The notes: generated by a model not told the origin, from the sequence alone. DNA of 64,000 nt from Ypsolopha sequella (GCA_934047225.1 OW204005.1:22886396-22950395); one strand, 5' to 3'; counted from the first letter of the stretch, positions 22,586 through 34,409 are shown. Made by a program: numbers and translations.

Positions 22586-22845
22586 CAGTGGCGTGCACAG
22601 AACTTTTTTCCGGAAAAGCAAACAGAAGGTTAAGTACGACAATAAAAAAAAAATGATTTTTTTTTAATAACACTTTGAAAAAAAAAGTTTGTATGACGCC
22701 AGGGTAGGCACTGCCTTTCCTAGAGTGAACATTTTCATACAAAGTTTTTTTTTTCAAAGTGTCATTTAAATTTTTTCATTTTTTTTTTATTGTCTTACTT
22801 GACCTTCTGATTGCTTTTCCGGAAAAAAGTTCTGTGCACGCCACT
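22586..22845. mobile_element. Foldback hAT-like MITE, copy 3
   Basis: 260 bp, ends CAGTGGCGTGCACAGAAC and GTTCTGTGCACGCCACT. Arms fold over almost the full length. No clear 8-bp duplication could be found. Confidence 0.75.
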
Positions 22846-22854
22846 ATTTGAGAC

Positions 22855-23264
22855 CTATTCCTTGCAGGGAGTTAGAGATCATTTCCAACAAATTGAGCCC
22901 TATAAACTAGGGGTCGAAAATGAATGGTCTCCGAGTTACGGAGGTTTTTAAGATATTTTTCAAACTTTCAGACTGGTAACCAAAAACAAATAATTTAAAA
23001 ATTACTACTCCTCTCTCGGCACTTATTTGTTACTTTTCTGATTAATGATAAATGAGTGATGATTTATAAAAAAAAAACACATGCCCTGAATTCCCATGAT
23101 CTCAGAAATAAAAAGTCTTAAGTGGAAAGAAGACCTTGTTTATTTTGTAATTTGCAAAATATCGACGTGTTTTATTTGAATAAAATTTATCATTTTCGAC
23201 CCCTAGTTGATAGGCATTATTTGTTGGAAATGATCTCTAGTATAATTGCTTTCAAGGAATAAGT
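22855..23264. mobile_element. Foldback element with ~70-bp arms
   Basis: The left arm (TATTCCTTG ... GAGATCATTTCCAACAAAT ... CTAGGGGTCGAAAATGA) is the inverse of the right arm ending CAAGGAATA at about 23264. About 270 bp of AT-rich spacer. No ORF. It begins right next to the hAT-like MITE. Confidence 0.65.
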
Positions 23265-23844
23265 CGAATTTCCAAGCACTCTGTATAGATTACGTACATA
23301 CATTTCCATACTCAATATACAATATATTTACATAAAAATCACTGACCTAAAATTATTGTAATGAAGATTTATATCGAACTATTATTTGTATTGACCTACG
23401 GTAACATATTCTTGATCATTCTCGATACTTTAGACTACAAATCACAAATATTGTCAAACACTTGACGCGAAAATGCAGCTCTAGCGCTTGAGGTTTTAGT
23501 AGTTCTTTGACCAATCACAGGCGTCTAAATCCCGAGTGCTAGAAGTGCAATTCGAGTATGATGATTGTTTATCTTGGATTGATTTCGCCCTAGAGTAAGC
23601 GATTCTTATGAAGTCCCATTGCTCAGAGCATTTCCGACGTTAACCCTTTACAATAAGTACTACGACATGAAAGGGTGTTCAGTCTAGGCATGGCAGATAT
23701 CTATCAGGTGCCAGCTGGCAATCAGGGAGTGAGCCCAAAATAATGCATTGTCTCCCCGATCACCTTGAAGGAAATCTATAAATACTCGTACATCAATACA
23801 TTCTAACGATTGCTGTTTTAATTGGCTGCAGATAGCGCAATACA

Positions 23845-24188
23845 GGTGGTAGAGCTGATGCCGGGCTCGACTGTGGAGGTACCACCATCTTACTTGGAGA
23901 CCCCCTCGAAGTAATTCGGGGGAGAGTAAGAGGACAGCTCACAGGCAAAAAACCAGAGGCCCACCATGCCTGGGATGATGGTATATCCATTCCTAATAGC
24001 TGGGCCTTATATAGAATAGACTGGTGACGGGCAGCGGTGTCACTGGTGCGAGGGTTCCGGCACCGCGCTCACCAACCCGCCTGCCCAGCGTGTGTGAGTA
24101 TGGGCAATTCTTCCAGGATGACCGCCGGGAGTGGCAAAGTCCTGGAAAGGCTTATGTCCAGCAGTGGACGAACTAGGCTGATGGATGA
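23845..24188 (+). mobile_element. RTE-tailed SINE-like repeat, fullest copy
   Basis: Begins GGTGGTAGAGCTGATGCCGG, passes CACCATGCCTGGGATGATGG and a GCACCGCGCTCACCAACCCG segment, and ends with GGATGACCGCCGGGAGTGGC and TATGTCCAGCAGTGGACGAA. The end aligns with the coding end of the RTE LINE fragments at 12584 and 14749. Known SINEs often borrow the 3' end of a partner LINE, which makes this plausible here. Other copies: 37757-38097 and 62327-62585 (reverse), and parts at 7136, 13757 and 14133. The pol III boxes are not clear enough to call. Confidence 0.65.
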
Positions 24189-24232
24189 GCACAATTTGTA
24201 GGTTAAAATGGTGAATATAGAATACATATACT

Positions 24233-24428
24233 GGTTATTAAGGTGATGTTACGGAAGCGGGAAACTGACGACTGTACTTCTCCATACGAACAACTTTTAC
24301 TATGGAATCAACCCCCAATTCGTGAAAATCTGCTGTTCCATAGAACCTACTCGACCAAAATGTATGAAACAAATTATTGCTTTTTCATTATTTTTCGATT
24401 TTTTTTTCCAGTACATCATCTTAACACC
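24233..24428. mobile_element. AGGGTGTTAAGATG-family MITE, diverged copy
   Basis: Starts AAGGTGATGTTACGGAAGCGGGAAACTG and ends CATCATCTTAACACCC, matching the inverted ends of 28959-29223 and of the nested element at 40076-40377. Also contains the AACAACTTTTACTATGGAA block seen in 29701-29960. Confidence 0.55.
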
Positions 24429-25149
24429 CTTATATATATGTCGCTGGATAAATAGGAAAAAACTTAATTTTCCGAAAATCGTGTTCCCAAGTGTGACAGT
24501 CCAGTTCAGTCCGGTACACCCACTTTTTACCGACGATTTCTGTGATTAATAAATAGTAATACTTAAATTATTGTTTTGCTAACTTCAACATAATAAGCTT
24601 GAGCAATTGGTAGCTAACTGATGGCTAAATTTAATCAACTGTTACCATAGGTAAGTTACTTTTAGCAACAAATACTGCAGACTGAACAATGGCAAAAGAA
24701 AGGGTCTCGACAGACAGACAGACAACAAAGTGATAAAAAAATCGTTCTACGGACCCTGCGAGACAAATTTAACTTAGTTTGGGGACCATTATGTTATAAT
24801 AAATGTTTATAATATATGTTTCATATATTATAACATATATGTTTTGTGGTAAATAAAAACTTATTTTCTTTATCTTTAAAAAGTAATAAGAAATAAAATT
24901 ATCCTTCGTTAAAAAACTCGTGTACCGGAAGTGACGTAAAAGTTCAGAACAATACCTGTCTATACGAGATGCGATGCGAACAAAGAAGTACCCACTTCAA
25001 AATATTTTTCTAGGGTAGAAACCAAGTCTTGTTTACCCTTCAATTTGGCAATTACAACCAAATTTAGTTTTTTTTCTACTGCCCATAACTGCCTAGCACA
25101 AATAGCTATTCCCATAGCTTAATTCCTAAGATTTTTTTTTCCTTTTTTT

Positions 25150-25570
25150 TCAGAGGGTATACGCCGTTTTGGATGATAGTTTTCATTATTATGGTTTTTG
25201 ATCATTATTTTTTATGATTTTTAAGGAATTTTCAGCTATGACGTCACTTGGGTCATTTTAGGCATTATACTGATTGTGATGTGTGATTGCTTATATAAAA
25301 AGTGGTCTGTCTCCGTCTGTCTTCTCATCTGTCATCCATATGTCAAATCAGTCGGAAGCAAATTACTATAAATTTATCTTGATAGCAAAGGACGCATTTT
25401 TAAACAGCCTTTTCTCAAGTGACGTCACAATTTATAGCTATTATAGTAAATTTTTTATTCATTTAAAATTGACTGTTTGTCAATTTTCCATTTTGTCCCT
25501 CTCGCACTGCGGATCTTTCCACCTAGAGTAACGGAGACCTTTGCAAGGACCATATATCACCCTAATAAAG
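25150..25570 (-). mobile_element. MITE carrying two TGACGTCA palindromes, copy 2, joined to a TTAA-1-like end
   Basis: Reverse copy of 1860-2170, with TGACGTCA near 25240 and 25421 and a short (GTCTGTCT)-rich insert. The right side continues into TGTCCCTCTCGCACTGCGG and GAGTAACGGAGACC (about 25490-25570), which resembles the right end of the TTAA family-1 elements, so the two families may be related. Confidence 0.5.
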
Positions 25571-28183
25571 GCTTGTTTCATTGTGCTATTTAAGGGGGGC
25601 ACAACAGTGACAATTTCGGTCTAACAAATCGGAAATAAAGGGGCGGACGGTAGTTCAGCTTTCAGCTACTAAGAAATAAAAGTTGAAGGGCCAGCTTGTT
25701 CTGAAAAGGTAAAAGAAATTACTACACCATAATATTTTGTATATTAAATATGTATAATATATTAAATTTAATTGCACCTATGTACGTATATAACATCAAA
25801 ATTATGCTCTCATTTAATAATCTTATGTACTAACATTTTATTGTCAGAAAATATATTCAAGGCCTCGAACACCCTTCTGCTTTGCAAATAACAATTATTA
25901 TAATTATATAATTTTAAGTAATTTTAGTTTCAAATTTGTTTGTGAAAATAAAAAATACATACAATACGGGAGTCCTAAAAGTCTTTGGCTCAAGAAAAAG
26001 AAAAAGATTTGATCTTATAGCACCATCTAAACGACATAGCACAAGAAAGTTATTTTTCTTTTAAAAAGTAAATAAAAATACGTTAAAAATGCTGAGGGTT
26101 TAACATTAACAAAAAACATGTGAAACATGCAAGAATCACAATCCTTGAATAGGTAATAAAAACAGTAAATACAGAAAATATATTATTTTAAGATTTCTAA
26201 CACTTTATGTTTCTATTCTTATTCTATTTTTATCTTTAAAAAAGCAGGTAAAATTGGGACGGAGTTGCGAAGCGACTATTTTATTTTGTGTACTTCTTAT
26301 TTACAATTTATTATGTATTTGTTTATGTTTATTTAAGTGGTAGTATTCGATGTGGTAACTATTTGTTTCAAGACCCGTGTTGACAACCCTAACTGCATTC
26401 CTTGCCATTTTATATATAAAAAGAAAATGATACCGCCATTTTAAAAGCATCGGCAAGCGTTTCAGTCTCTAGGGTTGGCGATCAAAGATTATGCAATTTT
26501 TTTCTCTTCAACAGCCATTTAAACCCGTGCTTCTAGCTACTATAAAAAATTAAGTAGCAACAAAATGTACACCTGTTCTTTAAATATCTCCTTGTACTTA
26601 CTTCCCTTCGGCAAAGCCTAAAGATAAAATGATTTTATCATTAAAAACAAAGTTTCTCCTTACAAAGACAAGAAATTAACAAAATAATATATTAAAAGGT
26701 ACTTTTTAGGAATAAATTTTTTAGACGTCAACAAGAATAATTAAAATTTAAAAATAACCCATCGTTTATCCCGAGTCGCTTAAAATTAAAATTAAAATTA
26801 ATATTTACAATTTCATACAAATAAGTAAGTAATTAAAATAAAAGTAGCTCCTTTCTAAAATTATCAACTTAAAGACAGAAAAACATAACTTTGCTCATTG
26901 GTTTGGCCGTAATAAATGTTTTTCATTTTGCTATTTTTGAAAAACCTTTCTTTTTATTTCTACGTTCATTTCAATGAATTGTACTTAATCTTTTAATAAC
27001 AATAAGAGTATTCCTACGAAGGCAGTAGAAGAGCTTTTTAAAAGACGAAAAAATACACAATTATTTCTTTTAACACTCCATATACTTTAAATTACAGTGG
27101 GTTAATATCGCAAATGTTAAATAAACGGATTAACTAACTTTATAATTTGTGTTCTAAGGCACAACATTGTACCTTAATTACACAGATTTTAAAGTGAATT
27201 TTAGTTTTATGAGTATATGAGGTCTCTAGCTTGTGGCCACGACACCCTACAGAGGTGTCAAAACGTCAAATACATAACCGTTAATGCATGTTGTATATTT
27301 TTGCTTGATAAGACCCGAATCATATATTCATAATGTGTGAAAATCACGAAAGTTTCAGGAGTTTTTGTTTATTTAACATTTATTCCATATACTCCTCAAA
27401 AACTATATACAACCAATTTACATCATAGTTGACTAAAACTATATATTACATAGAACTATGAAAAATGAATTGATTTTTAATGATCATGAATTTTTCAGTC
27501 GTTTTTTTTCTGTGGTGAATTTCTTTTAAAAATATTAATTTACAAATTTTGAAAAACTGATTCTCAAAGCAAATAATTTATTTTATTATTTACTTGTACT
27601 ATTTCTTCATATATTTTTTTTATAAAAAGTACACATGCATACAAAAATGACGCTAGCGTAGACTATTTATGTATAACAAAAAAATTAGGACGATTTAAAA
27701 ATAAAATGAAAAAAAAGAATATGCCTCAAAATAATTCAGGTTCAGAAATTTATCAATTTGTAAAACAGATATTCCACGTAAACGTCAATGAATTATGCAA
27801 GTTTAATTTATATTTACATATAAATACTTAATAAAATACATATTTTAAAACGCTGGCAGTGATCGTAGCATAATCATGAGCTGTTAAGTGATACCGCACT
27901 CCAACATTTGAGATCCATTTTACATCATTGCGGTTCACAAAAAAAAAACAATTGTAAGTAATTATTAATAATTAAAAAAAGTAAATCAAAACCAAGCTTG
28001 TATTGACCCCAAAGGCGCCGTGTTTTCATGAAAAACTATAAATAAAAAAAAAGAAAAGCTCAAAACACAAGCTCGGTTCTGACGATATAACCAAAATTAT
28101 TCATATTTTTACAAAAAATCACAAATTATAATTTCGCTAACTATGCAACTTACATCTAGAGTAGACTTCTCTTAGTTAATGCA
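25571..28183 (-). other. Candidate long 3' UTR / AT-rich repeat-poor stretch
   Basis: Unusual in this window: about 2.6 kb of AT-rich sequence with none of the recurrent element families recognised. It lies directly downstream, on the minus strand, of the candidate last exon at 28184-28243, so it may be that gene's 3' UTR. Several TTTATT motifs (AATAAA on the minus strand), for example near 26280, could be polyadenylation signals; none can be singled out. Confidence 0.3.
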
Positions 28184-28243
28184 CTATATCACTAGAGCTG
28201 TGTTGAGGTCCTCTTTATTTTGTAGCTCTGTGTACACTCGGGC
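28184..28243 (-). CDS. Candidate last coding exon of an unidentified gene
   Basis: On the minus strand a splice-acceptor-like sequence (TAATCTCTTGTTCCAG, AG at 28244-28245) is followed by 19 codons reading ARVYTELQNKEDLNTALVI and a stop at 28184-28186. The stretch looks coding, is short enough to be missed by ORF length filters, and leads into the repeat-poor region that could be its 3' UTR. The gene is not recognised, and no upstream exon could be paired with it in the window. The reading frame depends on the phase of the intron. Confidence 0.35.
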   Translation of the reverse strand, partial: ARVYTELQNKEDLNTALVI

Positions 28244-28269
28244 CTGGAACAAGAGATTAAATTATTAAT

Positions 28270-28640
28270 TAAGGTGCTACGTAATAGTAGTTTATGCTAC
28301 AAGGGCGCAAAGGAATAATGTTTTAAACGTAACCGAGTAATTTATTGCTCTTACGCCCGTGTATCATACTACGTTTTTCAATGCATAGTGTGAGGAAATA
28401 AAACAAATATAATTTCGTGAACTTTAAATTATAACTGGCTCAAAAGGACTGTATCCAGAGCCGTTAAACAGTGAAAAAAAAATATGACATTTATGGTACA
28501 CAGGAAAGGCTGCAGGTTAGCCAACCATTATAATAAATTAAAAAAAATAATAATGATAAAGCCCTAGGGCAAAATAATCGACTTTCTGTTCGGTTTTGAT
28601 TCATAAAAAGTGGGCTTTTACAAGCACATGCATTGAAAAA
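28270..28640 (-). mobile_element. CAATGCATGTGCTCG-family repeat, copy 1 (hairpin lost)
   Basis: Reverse copy of 32868-33257 and 35417-35808. Shared blocks: GGTTAGCCAACC, ACACAGGAAAGGCTGCAGG, CCAGAGCCGTTAAAC, ACGCCCGTGTATCATACTAC and CATGCATTG at the right end. It lacks one arm and the loop of the hairpin present in the other two copies. It sits just upstream of the candidate exon at 28184, in what would be intron. Confidence 0.65.
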
Positions 28641-28745
28641 GTTTTAGCGTCCCTGTTACTCCATATGTGAAAAAACCCTCAGTGCGAGTGAGACGGATTC
28701 GTGGAAAAGTAGCAAAAAGTCGGTTTCTTATTAATAAAAAATGTA
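28641..28745 (-). mobile_element. TTAA family-1 fragment
   Basis: AGTTTTAGCGTCCCTGTTAC through GTAGCAAAAAGTCGG matches the end of the TTAA family-1 elements. Only about 100 bp are present. The open frame here (28667-28900) starts in this element and is not a gene. Confidence 0.6.
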
Positions 28746-28958
28746 CTAAGCTATTTTGTCAAATTAGAGGTCTTTTCGGAATTAAATTCAATCGAGAAAA
28801 TTTCATCCAATCGCATTTTCCTTCAGTGAGAATCTTAATTAAATACTCAATAAACATTTACCCAAAAGTTAAATACGTAGATGACGTTATAGTGGAGTAA
28901 ATGGATTCGAAAAAACCCCAATTTTTTTTGGTATCGCCTCTGGACCTGGGAAGCTATG

Positions 28959-29223
28959 GATCTTAACATAAAGTTGCGGAAGCTGGAAACTGACAAAAGT
29001 ACTCGTCTATACAAACTTATTTTCGTGAAAAAATATTTGAGAAATGGAGAAAAAACAGCAGATACATTTTGTTCGGGTAGCTACGTAACTTTTCTTTATA
29101 ACAGCTGATTATTTTATTGTGGTTCGAGGGTTGGTTCCATAGTAAAATTTGTTCGTATTACTTCGTATGGACGAGTATTATCGCCAGTTTCCGGCTTTCG
29201 CAGCTTCATCTTAACACCCTGTT
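28959..29223. mobile_element. AGGGTGTTAAGATG-family MITE
   Basis: Left end TCTTAACATAAAGTTGCGGA and right end CAGCTTCATCTTAACACCC are inverted, with arms continuing through GGAAACTGNC and ACTCGTC. About 265 bp, no ORF. Relatives: 40076-40377 and 24233-24428. Confidence 0.65.
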
Positions 29224-29639
29224 ATACACCCTAATATATGGTCGCTTGGGGGCGGTTCATATTTACGTGATTTGAAATATACATTATTGCATAGGCTAAG
29301 TATTAATTATTGTCATCGTATTTGATGACAATAATGGGGGTCTGGTCTTGGCAAAAGAAAAAACAATATTGATCTTGTAATACAAATAATGAAAATGACG
29401 TCAGTTTTGTCAAAAGTGGGGGGGGGGGAGTTGAAAATTGGCAAATTTTGATGTCGTAATATATTATGGACGGCACCTTCGTGCCTAGGGGAGCCAGAAC
29501 AAAAGACCTTGCAATTAATTTATACTTTTTAATCACTTACTTATACCTTATTTATTCATCCATCAAACTGTTTATCAACTCAAATGGCTGTCAAATTTAA
29601 TTTTCACTTCATAGAATCATCTACTTAGTAACTTGTAGT

Positions 29640-29681
29640 TTGACTGAAGCCGACCCTGCTATGGTCGAAATGAATCTCGGC
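29640..29681 (+). ncRNA. Hammerhead-ribozyme-like motif 2 (degraded)
   Basis: Core CTGAAG at 29644-29649, then a stem II of CGACC/GGTCG, GAAA at 29667-29670 and a short linker ending in UC before a weak stem I (TGA with TCG). Same layout as motif 1, but stem I is poor and core position 7 is A. Probably a relic of a retroelement end. Confidence 0.3.
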
Positions 29682-29700
29682 GTTTAGCCTACATATTTTA

Positions 29701-29960
29701 TACAACGTGTTACAGAAAGGTGTAACCATATTTGAAGAGCTTATTCAGTCAATGGTATAGAACAACTTTTACTATGGAACAAACCCTGTGTTACGAAAAA
29801 AAAACTTTTTCATAGAAAGAGCAATGCCGCTTGGCTGAAATGTATGGAAGGGCAGATTTTTTTTTGTGTTTTCAGGGTTGGCTCCATAGTAAAAGTTGTT
29901 CTATACCATTAACTGAATAAGCTCTTCAAATATGGTTACACGTTTCTGTAACACCTTGTA
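29701..29960. mobile_element. Palindromic MITE with ~90-bp arms
   Basis: TACAACGTGTTACAGAAAGG at the left is the inverse of TTTCTGTAACACCTTGTA at the right. The arms run on through GAGCTTATTCAGT and AACAACTTTTACTATGGA. 260 bp with TA-rich flanks. No ORF. Confidence 0.75.
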
Positions 29961-31484
29961 TATACGTTTATTGTTACATAGAAAACTAGACATCAGATGC
30001 ACTGTGAAAAAAAGAGACTGTGAAAACCGGTTGGCCACTAAGATCTCGTATACCGTGTGTCTTTAAATAAAACCACTCAATCTAATGATCATACTGAACC
30101 ACTTGTCACTTTCTGATAGGCCATAGACGACATAGACATATAGAGATGATCCCTTAATTATTATTTTTTTAATTTTCCAGGACAAAAAGTAACCTTGTCC
30201 GGGTCGCAATCTATCCCATTTCAAAAGTTCAATCATGATTCGTTTAATAATTGCAGAGCTATCTATAACGTAATAAATAAATTAGTAAGAATTACGGACA
30301 CCTCGCAGCGTTTGTTTATTTGTGTTATTGGTACAATAACAGGAAATATATTTAAACATTAAATTAAAAAGTCTAAGTCTGATATGAATCCCTTTTATTG
30401 GTGCACGTATTCTTGCTTTTATACGCATGCACAGCTTCTAGCAGTGCTCGCAAGGATTCCGATTCTTTCAAACCCGTGGCTATTTCCTAAAATCCCATCG
30501 TAGCGGATGTCTTTGCTATACAAATAACCTACGATCCAAATTTCATGTTCTTAGACTTGTAGTTAGTTCTTAGTTCCCTTCGAGCTAGAGTTTAGCACTC
30601 CCAAGTGTCAAGTAGTATGTAAATAGCTCGGCTTAGTTCGATTGGAGTTCGAACTTTGGGATTCTGAATATCAGCTTCTGGATCCAGCCATTTGTTTTTA
30701 CTTAGTTTAATGAATGAACTTGGATTTTTTTTGCGGTATTTTCTGTATTGAATTATCTATTTACTTTATCATACACTAAACTCTAACAGACGAATGTTTG
30801 TACACCAAATCCCTTCGTTGATTGGACTATTATGTCTGTATGCCTGTCTAGCTAACTTCAATCTATGTCACTCCACTTAATGTCCGTTGCGTCAGCAGTA
30901 CCACGGAAGCTTGGCGGCCGACTTTCGCGGTGTCCGTTATGCAAGCAGTGCCGAATTCGGATTGCGCAATCGCCCCAAAGACCCAATGTCCCACTGAGAT
31001 GAAAAAAAAAGTTACGTCACGATTATTATAATATCAAACTTGAATGTCAATTTGAAAGTATGTCGGTGCAAAGTCAATTACTGTGACCCGGTTTTGGTGT
31101 TATTATCTCATTTTTTAACACAAAAATTAGTTTCACTGCCTCGCCGTGCGGTAACGATCCGCGACTAAGCAGCATTTGGTAGGGTCAGATCGTGGATAGG
31201 TAATCATTTAGTTGCATTTCGATCTGGATGCCCGTTGGTTTTTAACTGAGAACAGGGCCTTATCGCCTGTAAGGGAGCAAGTAAAGGACACTAAAGGTCT
31301 ATTAAAACTTTATACCCGTCTATAAAAATACTGTAGTACGAAATAAGTAATGCGCGTCGTCGGTAAATGTTTGCATATATATCTTTGGAAATGCGATTTA
31401 TATTTTTTACTATAACGAATGTCAAAAAGGTCAATGCGCTATATCTTGTTAGGTCGCTTGGAATACCGAATATTACTCAACTGC
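29961..31484. other. Unassigned stretch
   Basis: No gene recognised. A degraded dispersed repeat (CCGTGGCTATTTCCTAAAAT) lies at about 30470-30560. Confidence 0.4.
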
Positions 31485-31979
31485 AATATTATTAATTTAG
31501 AAATATGGAAAACTTATTATTAATTTAGAAATATGGGAAACTTATTATTTGTTTAGAAATTTGGGAAACTTATTATTTGTTTAGAAATATGGAAAACTTA
31601 TTATTCATTTAGAAATATGGGAAACTTATTATTAGTATAGAAATATGGGAAACTTATTATTCATTTAGAAATATGGGAAACTTATTATTAGTATAGAAAT
31701 ATGGAAAACTTATTATTCATTTAGAAATATGGGAAACTTATTATTAGTATAGAAATATGGGAAACTTATTATTAATTTAGAAATATGGGAAACTTATTAT
31801 TTGTTTAGAAATTTGGGAAACTTATTATTTGTTTAGAAATATGGAAAACTTATTATTAGTATAGAAATATGGAAAACTTATTATTCATTTAGAAATATGG
31901 GAAACTTATTATTAGTATAGAAATATGGGAAACTTATTATTAATTTAGAAATATGGGAAACTTATTATTCATTTAGAAA
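31485..31979. repeat. 28-bp minisatellite, about 17 copies
   Basis: Head-to-tail units of the form TTTAGAAATATGGGAAACTT plus ATTATTNN, with a 28-bp period over almost 500 bp. Units differ mainly at the two or three bases before TTAG (AAT, TGT, CAT, AGTA) and at GGGAAA versus GGAAAA. Variants recur in the same order in separate blocks, pointing to block duplication. There are no spacers, so it is not CRISPR-like. Confidence 0.95.
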
Positions 31980-32867
31980 CGTGTTAAGAACCCGTTTAAT
32001 TGCATTAAATATAATGTGTTGTACTTTTTATAAAGGAATTTAAGTGAACTAGCCGATACCGCGCAGCGTTGCTCGCTTGAATCTGGAGGTTGATAGTTGA
32101 CAGATCAGGCAGTCAGTTAGTCGGAGTGGTTTTATTTTATATACATATATAGAAAATTATAATTTTATGTTCGTAAAACATTTTGTGTCAGTTTATTTGG
32201 TTGTTTTTAGTTGGAAGTTTGTTTTCAAAATCAGTATAATTTTATCTGTTATATTAAGGAAAAGAAACTGATTTAACTCGTCTTATTTCACAAGGTAATC
32301 GCGATATCTATTGATCTTCAATAATTGTTATTGAAGGTCCATATAAGTGATCCTCTTGAGCAACAAAAAGCATCACCCAAATTGAATTTCAAAGGACATT
32401 TAGTTAAGTAGATATTTTTGTCTAAGAAGTAGTAAGTTGACCTTATTAAGTAAAAGCCCGGGAGAGATACTGCGCTTGCGCCGCCGTCGCACCGCCTCAG
32501 TTTTCGAGTGTCGAAAGTGGAATGGGTGCAGTGACCCCACGGGAGAGGCGGGAAAGTCCAATTTTTACTCTCTGGTTTTATGGCACAGGTTTCTAAAAAA
32601 AAGTCGTTTTTGTAGTTGTGTCAGAAGAAAGTAAAGCTTAGGGTCATTTGGGTTCTGTTATTTTATTTTGGATATTATAAACTATTTTGTTTAAATTTGT
32701 TTACTTGACAAATTTACTTTATAACTTTAATACATTTCCAACAATGCAATTATACCTATATTAATAATCAGCATTAGTCTACCCGCGTTTTTGGCGAATG
32801 CAATTTAGCTGAAATATTGGGCACTCGTCAATTAAATAAAACAGTAAATTCATCAAATATACTTTTC
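31980..32867. other. Unassigned stretch with a GC-rich patch
   Basis: A GC-rich patch at about 32450-32560 stands out (CGCTTGCGCCGCCGTCGCAC). It could be a promoter or first exon, with a TCAGTT initiator-like site near 32495, but no ORF or splice signal settles it. The remainder is AT-rich with nothing recognised. Confidence 0.3.
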
Positions 32868-33257
32868 AATGCAAGTGCTCATAAAGGCCCACTTTTTATG
32901 CATCAAAACCGAACAGAAAGCCGATTATTTTACCCTAGGGCTTTATTATTATAATATTTTTTTAATTTGTTGCAGGTTGGCTAACCTGCAGGCTTTCCTG
33001 TGTACCATAAATGTTATACTTTATTTTTCCACTGTTTAACGGCTCTGGATAAAGTCCTTTTGAGCCAATGTTAATTTAAAGTTCACAAGATTATATTTGT
33101 TTAATTTCCCCACACTATGCATTGAAAAACGTAGTATGATACACGGGCGTAAAAGCAATAAATTACTCGGTTACGTTTAAAACACTCGCTACGTTGGTGT
33201 CTTAAATCGTCCTCGTAATTTATTCCTTTTCGCCCTTGTAGCATAAACTACTATTAA
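32868..33257 (+). mobile_element. CAATGCATGTGCTCG-family repeat, copy 2
   Basis: About 390 bp from CAATGCAAGTGCTCATAAAG to TTGTAGCATAAACTACTA. Its last 150 bp form a hairpin in which AATAAATTACTCGGTTACG and CGTCCTCGTAATTTATT pair, bounded by ACACGGGCGTAAAAG and TTTTCGCCCTTGT. Confidence 0.65.
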
Positions 33258-33499
33258 ATATGGCAGTTTCACGAACTGCAATGCAATAAAATTATTATTT
33301 TCAAAATCTTTATCCATCAAACAGATTTGTGACTTGCACTCTGCAGTTATAACATTTTAAGGAGGTTACTGTAAGTATGTAATACACTTCATACCAAAAA
33401 AGTCACATACGCAAATACAATACAAAATCAACGTCATTGCACTCATGCGCATTATGCATACAGTACAAGTTTCTTGCTTGCGTGACCGCTTCCCAGCTC

Positions 33500-33780
33500 T
33501 AGATCACAATGCAAGTGCGATGCACGCGTGACGTAACCGAATCCCGAATGTGGGCCAAATTAATAAAAAAAACACACGTCACGCCCACAACCGCACCACG
33601 CACACGCACACACCGAGACGCAGTGAAAGTGCGTCGGAAATCGACGCGGGCGCAGCCGCACAGCCGCACTCGCGGGAATATCTCATGTATGCCGCAATCG
33701 CCAACAAAAGCGGACGTCCGAGATCATGCAGAGCTCTATTCGGCTTTTAATAACAATATTCGTAAGGTCATTGCCATTAG
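33500..33780. promoter_or_regulatory. GC/CpG-rich island
   Basis: A sharp rise in GC and CpG in AT-rich surroundings, with CACACGCACACACC runs. Two overlapping open frames (33509-33784 and 33550-33750) are a by-product of the composition: both are rich in R, T, H and S and have no known domain. A promoter or non-coding first exon is possible but unproven. Confidence 0.25.
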
Positions 33781-34181
33781 GTAACCGTGTCTTGAAGCGT
33801 GAGAATTCACGTATTCATTACATAAGATTTTAGCGTAATAGTTAATTATGCTAAGAGGTTATTTATAGCGCGTTGAATTCTTTCATTTTATGATTAGATA
33901 GTATGAAAAAGAGTTAATTTAAGAACTATTAAACTACTTGTTGGAATATATTACAGTAATACTACGGGTTTTTCATAACAAGTATGAGTCATGTCCGAGA
34001 TCAGTTACCTTATCTGTGTGGGTGATTCAGTTCTTATTTTATACTCTAACAATAGTTTTACATACTAAAATAAGTAACTGATATACAAATGATATTTTAT
34101 ATTTAAAGGCAGTTAGATGCACACAATACAGAATTACATAAAGATATCATGTATCATGTAAGTAAACTATTTAAGTTGTAT

Positions 34182-34409
34182 AAGGTGAATTTTGTTTGTA
34201 TATCAAAATTCATACTGGAGACTCGGTAAGTGGTCATGACCAAGGTTCAATGGCCCTTTCCGTAAAAAACGCAAAATAAAATTTAGTACTCCTATTTAAG
34301 TAATTGACTCCTAGTTGTTTGTAAATTAGTATAGGGGCACATTACTTTTCTCGTATTTTCTCGTTTACCGAGTCTACAGCATGAATTTGGCTAATTCAAA
34401 AGTCACCTT
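34182..34409. mobile_element. TACAAGGTG-family MITE, copy 4
   Basis: Ends AAGGTGAATTTTG and CAAAAGTCACCTT with TATA on either side. Inner block TTCATACTGGAGACTCGG on the left, CCGAGTCTACAGCATGAA on the right. Confidence 0.65.

Noticed and set aside
29417..29428. G-run as a possible regulatory G-quadruplex
   Set aside because: A single short run of G does not make the four tracts needed.
31485..31979. CRISPR-like array of 28-bp repeats
   Set aside because: Units abut directly with no spacers and the context is a eukaryotic genome; it is a minisatellite.
33509..33784. 91-codon frame in the GC-rich island as a gene
   Set aside because: Composition is dominated by R, T, H and S from CG/CA-rich DNA; two frames overlap equally well and there is no known domain.
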